The position numbers and the translations under genes were made by a program. From assembly GCA_021848545.1 (NCBI GenBank), contig JAJZUL010000004.1, forward strand, positions 1-64,000: a stretch of DNA of 64,000 nucleotides. Reading direction: 5' to 3'. Source of the stretch: Pseudomonadota bacterium. Its GTDB lineage: Bacteria > Pseudomonadota > Alphaproteobacteria > Rhodospirillales > Magnetospirillaceae. Within the stretch, counting starts at the first letter, position 1, and each line of letters begins with the position of its first letter. The notes beneath the pieces are model-generated. The model saw only the letters and a list, made by a program, of their open reading frames with translations, was not told the origin of the DNA and did no database searches. Below, piece by piece: positions 57,069-64,000 of the stretch.

Positions 57069-59981
57069 ATGACGAAAGACGCAGATACCCTCTCGTTCCT
57101 GTACGGCGGCAACGCCGTTCATCTGGCCGAGCTTTACGCCCGTTATCTCGAAGACCCGAACGCGGTCGATTCGTCCTGGATTCCCTTTTTCAGCGATCTG
57201 CACGATCAGGCGCCGCTTCTGGCGCGCGATTTCCACGGGACCGAACACGCGCCCCGCGACACCCGCATCCTGGGCGCCGGCGAGACGGCGGCCAGGGCGG
57301 CCGGCGCGGCGCCGGCCGAGGATGCGGGCGCCGCCGCCGCCCGGGATTCCATGCGGGCGCTGATGATGATTCGCGCCTATCGGGCGCGTGGTCATCTGGC
57401 GGCCGATCTCGATCCCCTGGGTCTGGCGGTCCGGGCGCAGCCGGTGGAGCTGGATTATCGCACCTATGGCTTCACCGAATCGGATCTCGACCATCCCATT
57501 CTACTGGATGGGGTGCTGGGTCTCGACCGGGCGACCCTGACCGAAATCCTGTCGATTCTCAAAGCCACCTATTGCGGCAAGATCGGCGTCGAGTTCATGC
57601 ATATCCAGGACCCGGCGCGCCGCAACTGGATTCAGCAGCGGGTCGAGGCCGGGGGCAACCGGACCGATTTCACCGATATCGGCAAGCGCGCCATTCTGGC
57701 CAGCCTGACCGAGGCGGAAGGGTTCGAGCGTTTCCTGCAGGTCAAGTATACCGGCACCAAGCGTTTCGGGCTGGAAGGCGGCGAAAGCCTGATTCCCGCC
57801 CTGGAACAGTTGGTCAAACGCGGCGGCCAGCTCGGCATCGCCGAACTGTGCCTGGGCATGGCCCATCGCGGCCGGCTCAACGTGCTGGCCAATTTCATGG
57901 AAAAGCCCTACCAGGCGATTTTTTCGGAATTCCAGGGCAATCCCGCCAATCCGTCCGACGTCCAGGGGTCGGGCGACGTCAAATACCATTTGGGCACGTC
58001 CGGCAACCGCACTTTCGATGGCATCACCGTCCATTTGTCCCTGTCGGCCAATCCGTCGCATCTGGAGGTGGTCGATCCGGTGGTGGTGGGCAAGGTCCGC
58101 GCCAAGCAGGACCAGGAGCCGGAGGACGGGCGCCGCCGGGTGATGGGGGTGCTGGTCCATGGCGACGCCGCTTTCGCCGGCCAGGGGGTGGTCTCGGAAA
58201 CTTTTCTTTTGTCGCGGCTGGAGGGATTCGGGACCGGCGGTACGCTCCATTTCATCGTCAACAACCAGATCGGCTTCACCACCCTGCCCAAATATTCGCG
58301 CTCGGGCCCCTATCCGTCCGATGTGGCCAAGGGTGGGCAGGTGCCGGTGTTCCACGTCAATGGCGACGATCCGGAAGCGGTGGTTCATGTGGCGCGCATG
58401 GCCGTCGAATACCGTCAGGAATTCGCCGAGGACGTGGTCATCGACATGTTCTGCTATCGCCGTCACGGCCATAACGAATCCGACGAGCCGGCCTTCACCC
58501 AGCCCTTGATGTATCGCAAGATCGCCGGCCATCCCACCACGCGGACCATCTATGCCCGCAAACTTGTGGCCGAAGGCACCGTCACCGAGGACGAGGCCAA
58601 CGCCATGCTCACCGAGTTCCAGACGCGCATGGAGGGGGAGTTTGCGGCCGCCCCCGGATACAAGGTCAACAAGGCCGATTGGCTGGAGGGCCGCTGGCAC
58701 AGCTATGTCCAGCTGGCCGAGGAGGAGGAGTACCGCGAAGATCGCACCGGACTCGCCGTCGAAAGTCTGGCCGCCATCGGCATGGCGCTGACCGAGGTGC
58801 CGCCGCATTTCAACGTCAATCGCAAGGTCGTCCGCCTGCTCCAGGCCCGGCGCGAGATGATGGAGACCGGCGACGGCATCGATTGGGGCGCCGCCGAGGC
58901 GCTGGCATTGGGCAGCCTGTTGGCGGAAGGCCGCCGGGTGCGGCTGTCGGGCCAGGATGTGGGGCGTGGCACCTTTTCCCACCGCCATTCGGTCCTGGTC
59001 GATCAGGACACCGAGGACCATTACATCCCCCTGAATCATGTCAGGGAGGGGCAGGCCCGGTTCGAGGTGGTGGACAGTCCCCTGTCGGAAGAAGCGGTGC
59101 TGGGGTTCGAATACGGATTCTCCATGGCCGAACCCGAGGGGCTGACCATATGGGAGGGGCAATTCGGCGATTTCGCCAATGGCGCCCAGGTGATCATCGA
59201 CCAGTTCATCGGCTCGGCCGAATCCAAATGGCTGAGGATGTCGGGATTGGTGCTGCTGCTGCCCCACGGGCAGGAGGGGCAGGGACCGGAACATTCCTCG
59301 GCCCGGCTCGAACGCTTTCTCCAGCTTTCGGCCGAGGACAATTGGTCTGTGTGCAATCTCACCACCCCGGCCAATTACTTTCATGCCCTGCGTCGCCAAT
59401 TGCTGCGCAATTTCCGCAAGCCGCTGGTGATCATGGCGCCCAAAAGCCTGCTGCGCCACAAGCTGGCGGTGTCCAAGCTCACCGATATGGGGGCGGGCAG
59501 TCATTTCCATCGGGTGCTGCCGGAAACCGACCGGCTGGTCGCCGACGCCAGGATCAGACGGGTGATCCTGTGCGCAGGCAAGGTCTATTACGACCTGGTG
59601 GAGGAGCGCCGCCGCCGTTCCATCGACGACGTCGCCGTCATCCGGGTCGAACAATTGTATCCCTGGCCGAAGGACACGCTGAAGCACCAGCTGGCACGCT
59701 ATCCCAAGGCCGATCTGTTGTGGGTGCAGGAAGAGCCGGCCAATATGGGCGCGTGGATGTTCGTCGACCGGCGCATCGAATATATCTGCGCCGAGATCGG
59801 CGCCGAGGTGGGGCGTGCCCGGTATTGCGGCCGCCGGGCGGCGGCCGCGCCGGCCACCGGCCTGTTCAAGACCCATGCCGCCGAGCAGGCCTGGATTTGC
59901 GAAATGGCCCTGACCGGGGCCGCGGCCGAGCTGCCGCAACCGTTCCAGCGGGCCACGCCGCTGGCCCGTTTGACCGCTTAG
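57069..59981 (+). CDS. sucA: 2-oxoglutarate dehydrogenase E1
   Basis: The thiamine-diphosphate-dependent E1 component has 970 residues. Its N terminus, [19 protein letters not shown], is typical of the family. The ThDP-binding [13 protein letters not shown] and [19 protein letters not shown] segments are intact, as is the C-terminal transketolase-like half. Its ATG at 57069 follows a 106-base gap from sucD. It feeds succinyl groups to SucB. Confidence 0.97.
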   Translation: MTKDADTLSFLYGGNAVHLAELYARYLEDPNAVDSSWIPFFSDLHDQAPLLARDFHGTEHAPRDTRILGAGETAARAAGAAPAEDAGAAAARDSMRALMMIRAYRARGHLAADLDPLGLAVRAQPVELDYRTYGFTESDLDHPILLDGVLGLDRATLTEILSILKATYCGKIGVEFMHIQDPARRNWIQQRVEAGGNRTDFTDIGKRAILASLTEAEGFERFLQVKYTGTKRFGLEGGESLIPALEQLVKRGGQLGIAELCLGMAHRGRLNVLANFMEKPYQAIFSEFQGNPANPSDVQGSGDVKYHLGTSGNRTFDGITVHLSLSANPSHLEVVDPVVVGKVRAKQDQEPEDGRRRVMGVLVHGDAAFAGQGVVSETFLLSRLEGFGTGGTLHFIVNNQIGFTTLPKYSRSGPYPSDVAKGGQVPVFHVNGDDPEAVVHVARMAVEYRQEFAEDVVIDMFCYRRHGHNESDEPAFTQPLMYRKIAGHPTTRTIYARKLVAEGTVTEDEANAMLTEFQTRMEGEFAAAPGYKVNKADWLEGRWHSYVQLAEEEEYREDRTGLAVESLAAIGMALTEVPPHFNVNRKVVRLLQARREMMETGDGIDWGAAEALALGSLLAEGRRVRLSGQDVGRGTFSHRHSVLVDQDTEDHYIPLNHVREGQARFEVVDSPLSEEAVLGFEYGFSMAEPEGLTIWEGQFGDFANGAQVIIDQFIGSAESKWLRMSGLVLLLPHGQEGQGPEHSSARLERFLQLSAEDNWSVCNLTTPANYFHALRRQLLRNFRKPLVIMAPKSLLRHKLAVSKLTDMGAGSHFHRVLPETDRLVADARIRRVILCAGKVYYDLVEERRRRSIDDVAVIRVEQLYPWPKDTLKHQLARYPKADLLWVQEEPANMGAWMFVDRRIEYICAEIGAEVGRARYCGRRAAAAPATGLFKTHAAEQAWICEMALTGAAAELPQPFQRATPLARLTA

Positions 59982-60103
59982 AGCGCGATGACATCGGATG
60001 GGCGCGCGGGCGCGTCGATCTGATGTCCGAATCGCACTCTGATTTATTGATTGGGAGCCTGATCGCATCCGGTTCCAGGATTTTCCGAAAGGAAGCGACG
60101 TCG

Positions 60104-61294
60104 ATGAGCACGGAGATCAAGGTACCGGCCCTGGGGGAATCCATCACCGAGGCGACCGTCGCCAAATGGTTCAAGGCGGTGGGCGAGGCGGTGGCGACGG
60201 ACGAGCCGCTGGTGGAACTGGAGACGGACAAGGTCACCGTCGAGGTCCCGGCGCCGGCCGCCGGCATACTGGCCGAAATCGCCGTCGCCGCTGGCGATAC
60301 GGTCGCCGTGGGCGCGCTTCTCGGCCGCCTGGGCGAGGGGGCGGGGGCCGCGCCGGCACCGGCCGCCAAGGCGGAGGCCAAGCCGGCCGCCAAGGCGGAA
60401 ACCAGGGAAGCATCGCCGGTGGCGGCGATGCCGGCGGCCCGCAAGCTGGCCGCCGATGCCGGGCTCGATCTGGCCCGGGTGGCGGGAACCGGCAAGGACG
60501 GGCGGGTGACCAAGGGCGACGTGCTCCAGGCGGCGGCCGCTTCTCCGGCTCCGGCTCCGGCGCCGGCCGCGACGGGGCCGCGACCGCGGGCGGAGCGGGA
60601 AGAGCGGGTGCGCATGACCCGGCTCAGGAAACGCATCGCCGAACGGCTGAAGGAGGCGCAAAACACCGCGGCCATGCTGACCACCTTCAACGAGGTGGAT
60701 ATGAGCGCGCTGATGGAATTGCGCGCCCGTCATCGCGATGTCTTCGAAAAGCGCCACGGCATCAAGCTCGGCTTCATGTCGTTCTTCGTCAAGGCGGCGG
60801 TGGCGGCGCTCAAGGATTGGCCGGCCGTCAACGCCGAGATCGATGGCGACGATCTGGTCTATAAGAGCTATTACGATATCGGCGTGGCGGTGGGTTCGCC
60901 CCAGGGCCTGGTGGTGCCGGTGCTGCGCGATGCCGACAAGATGGGCTTCGCCGAGGTGGAAAAAGCCATCGCCGAATTGGGCAAAAAGGCCCGCGACGGC
61001 AAGCTGGCCATGGCCGACCTTCAGGGCGGCACCTTCACCATTTCCAATGGCGGCGTCTACGGTTCGCTGCTCAGCACGCCGATCATCAACCCGCCGCAAT
61101 CGGCGATCCTGGGCATGCACAAGATTCAGCAGCGGCCGGTGGTGCTGGCCGACGGCAGTCTGGCGGCGCGGCCGATGATGTATCTGGCCCTGTCCTATGA
61201 CCACCGCATCATCGACGGACGCGAGGCGGTCAGCTTCCTGGTGCGGCTGAAGGATCTGATCGAGGAACCCGGGCGGATCATGCTGGATGTGTAA
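60104..61294 (+). CDS. sucB: 2-oxoglutarate dehydrogenase E2 (dihydrolipoyl succinyltransferase)
   Basis: The 396-residue E2 has a lipoyl domain ([14 protein letters not shown] with the lipoylated Lys in the DKV motif). Ala/Pro/Lys-rich linkers, a peripheral-subunit-binding domain ([30 protein letters not shown]) and a catalytic core with [12 protein letters not shown] near the C terminus follow. The ATG at 60104 has GGAAGCGACGTCG upstream. A 162-bp repeat copy separates it from lpd. Confidence 0.97.
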   Translation: MSTEIKVPALGESITEATVAKWFKAVGEAVATDEPLVELETDKVTVEVPAPAAGILAEIAVAAGDTVAVGALLGRLGEGAGAAPAPAAKAEAKPAAKAETREASPVAAMPAARKLAADAGLDLARVAGTGKDGRVTKGDVLQAAAASPAPAPAPAATGPRPRAEREERVRMTRLRKRIAERLKEAQNTAAMLTTFNEVDMSALMELRARHRDVFEKRHGIKLGFMSFFVKAAVAALKDWPAVNAEIDGDDLVYKSYYDIGVAVGSPQGLVVPVLRDADKMGFAEVEKAIAELGKKARDGKLAMADLQGGTFTISNGGVYGSLLSTPIINPPQSAILGMHKIQQRPVVLADGSLAARPMMYLALSYDHRIIDGREAVSFLVRLKDLIEEPGRIMLDV

Positions 61295-61319
61295 GCCAGG
61301 GTAATCGGGTGAAGGCGCG

Positions 61320-61481
61320 TTGGAGCGGAGCGACTAGGCCGTTGAGGCCGCCGCAGCGTGCGGAGAGGCTCCATCGGGGCCTCGGAGCGCAAGCGAGGAT
61401 AGCCAAGGGCGCGGACGCGCCCGCCCGGCGATTGAGGGAAATATACATAATGCAGGGGAAGCGGGTTCACCCGATTCCCCT
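61320..61481. repeat. 162-bp dispersed repeat, copy 2 (inverted)
   Basis: This is the reverse complement of the copy at 51160-51321 with about eight mismatches. It lies within the TCA operon between sucB and lpd, so it is probably transcribed as part of the operon; its terminal hairpin (AGGGGAAGCGGGT/ACCCGATTCCCCT) could affect read-through into lpd. Confidence 0.9.
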
Positions 61482-61526
61482 GATGTGTAAGCCGGTTTCC
61501 GTTCCGTGCGACAAGGGAGAATGTCA

Positions 61527-62921
61527 ATGTTCGACGTGGTGATCATCGGCGCCGGGCCGGGGGGCTATGTCTGCGCCATCCGCGCCGCCCAGCTCGGCCT
61601 GACGGTAGCCTGCATCGACCGGCGGGACTCGTTGGGGGGCACCTGCCTCAATGTCGGCTGCATCCCGTCCAAGGCGTTGCTGACCGCCTCCCATCATTAC
61701 GAGGCCGCGTCCCACGATCTCGGCGCGTTCGGCATCAAGGTGGGCAAGGTCGGGTTGGATCTGGCCGCCATGCAGGCCCATAAGGACAAGGTGGTGGGCG
61801 ACAATACCAAGGGCGTCGCCTTCCTGTTCAAGAAGCACAAAATCACCACGGTCACCGGCGGCGCCACCATCATCGCGCCGGGCCGGGTGCGGGTGACGGG
61901 CGCGGGCGGCGATACCGAGTTCGAGGCCCGCCATGTCGTCATCGCCACCGGGTCCGACACGGTTTCCCTGCCGGGGTTGGAGATCGACGAGAAGACGATC
62001 CTGTCCTCGACCGGCGCGCTGGCTCTGGGCAAGGTGCCGAAAAGTCTGGCGGTGATCGGCGCCGGGGTGATCGGGCTGGAACTGGGCACGGTCTGGCGCC
62101 GGCTGGGGGCCGAGGTCACGGTGATCGAATATCTCGACCGCATCCTGCCGCCCATGGACGGGGAAGTGGCCAAGCAGGCCCAACGCCTGCTGACCCGCCA
62201 GGGTCTGAAATTCAAACTGGGCACCAAGGTCACCGGCGCCGAAAAGGGCAAGGGCGGCGTCACCCTGACCCTGGAGCCGGCGGCGGGGGGCGAGGCCGCC
62301 ACCATCAGCGCCGACGCGGTGCTGGTGGCGGTGGGGCGGCGGCCCTTCACCGATGGCTTGGGGCTGGACGCTCTCGGCGTGACCCTGACCGCCAGGGGCT
62401 TCGTCCAGGTCGATGACGGGTTCCGCACGAACATTCCCGGCCTGTACGCCATCGGCGACGTCATCGGCGGCGCCATGCTGGCCCACAAGGCCGAGGATGA
62501 AGGTGTGGCCCTGGCCGAAATCCTGGCCGGCGAGCATGGCCATGTGAATTACGGGGCGATCCCCTCGGTGGTCTATACCTGGCCGGAAATCGCCGCCGTG
62601 GGCATGACCGAGGAGCAGGTGAAGGAAAAGGGCATCGCCTACCGGGTCGGCAAGTTCCCTTTCACCGCCAACGGTCGCGCCCGCTCGATGAACGAAACCG
62701 AGGGCTTCGTCAAAATCCTGAGCGCCGAGGCCGACGATCGCATTCTGGGCGCCCATATCGTCGGGCCGGCGGCGGGCGACCTGATCGCCGAACTGGTGCT
62801 GGCCATGGAATTCGGCGCCAGCGCCGAGGATGTGGCGCGGACCTGCCACGCCCACCCCGCTCTGGGCGAGGCGGTCAAGGAGGCGGCTTTGGCCGCCAAC
62901 CTCCGACCGATTCATATCTGA
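61527..62921 (+). CDS. lpd: Dihydrolipoyl dehydrogenase
   Basis: This E3 component reoxidises lipoyl groups of the 2-oxo-acid dehydrogenases with NAD. The 464-residue flavoprotein has FAD site [18 protein letters not shown] and redox disulfide Cys40/Cys45 in [13 protein letters not shown]. It also has an NAD site ([18 protein letters not shown]) and the His-Glu of the interface in [13 protein letters not shown]. The start at 61527 has GGGAGA at proper spacing. Confidence 0.96.
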   Translation: MFDVVIIGAGPGGYVCAIRAAQLGLTVACIDRRDSLGGTCLNVGCIPSKALLTASHHYEAASHDLGAFGIKVGKVGLDLAAMQAHKDKVVGDNTKGVAFLFKKHKITTVTGGATIIAPGRVRVTGAGGDTEFEARHVVIATGSDTVSLPGLEIDEKTILSSTGALALGKVPKSLAVIGAGVIGLELGTVWRRLGAEVTVIEYLDRILPPMDGEVAKQAQRLLTRQGLKFKLGTKVTGAEKGKGGVTLTLEPAAGGEAATISADAVLVAVGRRPFTDGLGLDALGVTLTARGFVQVDDGFRTNIPGLYAIGDVIGGAMLAHKAEDEGVALAEILAGEHGHVNYGAIPSVVYTWPEIAAVGMTEEQVKEKGIAYRVGKFPFTANGRARSMNETEGFVKILSAEADDRILGAHIVGPAAGDLIAELVLAMEFGASAEDVARTCHAHPALGEAVKEAALAANLRPIHI

Positions 62922-63120
62922 AGGCGGTGGCGATGGTCGGTGCGAATTCGTCAATTTCCTTGACAAATGTCCGCAGAACATCAATGTCTATGGGTATTCG
63001 AATTCGTCGGGCACTTCCCGCGGCCACTTTACCGTTGCGCCACTTTCCGGACTTACCCATGACCGATTTGATGCGCCGGGTCGTTTCGCCCGGGGCAACG
63101 CCAGACTATGGGAGACGTCA

Positions 63121-63327
63121 ATGTCCACTGGCACTGTTAAGTGGTTCAATTCCATCAAAGGCTTCGGCTTCATTCAGCCCGAAGACGGCTCCGCCGACGT
63201 GTTCGTCCATATTTCCGCCGTCGAGCGCGCCGGTATGGACAACCTGCACGAAGGGCAGAAGCTGTCCTACGAGCTGGAGAAGGGCCGCACCGGCAAGATG
63301 GCCGCGGTGAACCTGCGCGAGGCGTGA
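63121..63327 (+). CDS. Cold-shock domain protein
   Basis: The 68-residue CspA-type RNA chaperone has RNP1 KGFGFIQP and RNP2 VFVHIS around a five-strand OB fold. A long leader (62922-63120) precedes the ATG, as in other csp genes. TTGACA at 62960-62965 may be its -35. A strong terminator follows at 63357. Confidence 0.95.
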   Translation: MSTGTVKWFNSIKGFGFIQPEDGSADVFVHISAVERAGMDNLHEGQKLSYELEKGRTGKMAAVNLREA

Positions 63328-63356
63328 GCCCCGCCCGGTACCGATCCCGGTAAAAG

Positions 63357-63391
63357 AACGCCCCCGGACGTTTCCGTCCGGGGGCGTTTTT
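63357..63391 (+). terminator. Rho-independent terminator after cold-shock gene
   Basis: AACGCCCCCGGACG and CGTCCGGGGGCGTT are perfect 14-base arms around TTTC, followed by TTTTTG. The reverse strand offers an A-rich downstream side, so it may also end folE transcription. Confidence 0.9.
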
Positions 63392-63412
63392 GTTCGGGGG
63401 TCTGAAAGGAAT

Positions 63413-64000
63413 TCAGACGTTGGCCCGGCTGTGGTCGCTGGCGCCGATCAGGCCCAGGAATTCGCGCCGGGTGGTGGGGTCGTCGCGGAACACCCCCAGC
63501 ATGCGGCTGGTGACCATGGTTACGCCGGGGCGGTGGATGCCCCGCGTGGTCATGCATTGATGGGCGGCTTCGATCACCACCGCCACGCCCTTGGGCTGAA
63601 GCACCTCGTTGATGGTGTTGGCGATCTGGGCGGTCAGCTTTTCCTGGATCTGCAAGCGCTTGGCGTAGGTTTCGACCACGCGGGCCAGTTTCGAAATCCC
63701 CACTACGCGGCGGTCGGGCAGATAGGCGACATGGGCCTTGCCGATGATCGGCACCATATGGTGCTCGCAATGGGATTCGAGACGGATGTCGCGCAGCAGC
63801 ACGATCTCGTCATAGCCGTCGGTTTCCTCGAAGGTCCGTTGCAGGATCTCCTCCGGCTCCTGCTGGTAGCCGGCGAAAAATTCCTCGTAGGCGCGGACCA
63901 CCCGGTCGGGCGTACCCGCCAGTCCTTCGCGGTCGGGGTCGTCGCCGGCCCATTGGATCAGGGTGCGGACCGCTCTTTCCGCTTCGGCCCGGGACGGCCG
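63413..64000 (-). CDS. folE: GTP cyclohydrolase I (5' end beyond window)
   Basis: FolE opens GTP to dihydroneopterin triphosphate for folate and related pterins. The visible 195 residues include the zinc ligands in [13 protein letters not shown] and HQCMTTRG, and [28 protein letters not shown]. Translation continues in frame to the window edge ([20 protein letters not shown]), so only the N terminus is missing. Confidence 0.95.
   Translation of the reverse strand, partial: RPSRAEAERAVRTLIQWAGDDPDREGLAGTPDRVVRAYEEFFAGYQQEPEEILQRTFEETDGYDEIVLLRDIRLESHCEHHMVPIIGKAHVAYLPDRRVVGISKLARVVETYAKRLQIQEKLTAQIANTINEVLQPKGVAVVIEAAHQCMTTRGIHRPGVTMVTSRMLGVFRDDPTTRREFLGLIGASDHSRANV

Noticed and set aside
57501-60068. 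855-residue minus-strand open frame opposite sucA
   Set aside because: It lacks any recognisable domain and lies wholly opposite a full-length sucA with intact motifs.
59982-60103. Repeat-like GATGACATCGGATG and GATCGCATCCGG sequences between sucA and sucB
   Set aside because: Only short partial complementarity was found and no second copy was seen in the window.

Overview
The window is G+C-rich chromosomal DNA from an alphaproteobacterium. The best guess is a Rhodospirillales member of the Magnetospirillum/Phaeospirillum type. The evidence is the gene order (argD-argF-hslO, mdh-sucCDAB-lpd, dapF-mtaB-ftsY), a polyhydroxybutyrate locus, PleD-like signalling, and a complete oxidative-type dsr cluster. 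The genus is inferred; no rRNA or tRNA gene was seen to confirm it.

Layout. 1-1743: G+C-rich repeats, a protein-kinase-fold gene with a broken active site, a palindromic element, and an A+T-rich gap with several DnaA-box matches. 1744-5155: uvrC (with an in-frame repeat insertion), pgsA, moaD, moaE. 5164-8742: ilvE divergent from a MarR regulator, then an OmpR/EnvZ-type two-component pair. 8755-12331: PHB metabolism on the minus strand (phaB, phaA, a PHA synthase-like hydrolase, a small coiled-coil protein). 12518-19366: ABC-2 permease, recX, a large MscS-type channel, an ArsC-like protein, and two glycosyltransferases. 19389-20570: a small conserved protein and a TauD-like dioxygenase, divergent from dsr.

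20889-31673: dsrABEFHC-MKLJOP, the full reverse (sulfur-oxidising) dissimilatory sulfite reductase pathway. DsrEFH and DsrC relay sulfur to DsrAB, DsrL supplies the NAD(P)H/FAD link, and DsrMKJOP is the membrane electron-transfer complex. A strong hairpin separates dsrC from dsrM and a terminator follows dsrP. Downstream are a double-receiver diguanylate cyclase, a YajR-type MFS transporter, and a minus-strand pair of a TrpD2-like protein and a cobyrinate diamide synthase/DsrN homologue. The latter may amidate siroheme for DsrAB.

37287-42831: small membrane protein, lepB, a TPR protein, a second diguanylate cyclase, an SDR oxidoreductase, a FliJ-like protein, rpmB. 43008-46568: a tightly overlapping dapF-mtaB-ftsY-Rieske operon. 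46654-49651: argD-argF-hslO on the minus strand, also overlapping. 49868-53560: uppP, a lipoprotein, a DHH phosphoesterase, zapE. 53885-62921: the TCA-cycle operon mdh-sucCD-sucAB-lpd. 63121 to the end: a cold-shock protein and a folE gene cut by the window edge.

A recurring theme is short palindromic or dispersed repeats. There are two kinds of MITE-like elements sitting exactly on gene stop codons, a two-hairpin repeat that inserted in frame into uvrC and also lies upstream of lepB, a 162-bp inverted pair about 10 kb apart bracketing the TCA genes, and a repeat shared between the window start and 12.4 kb.
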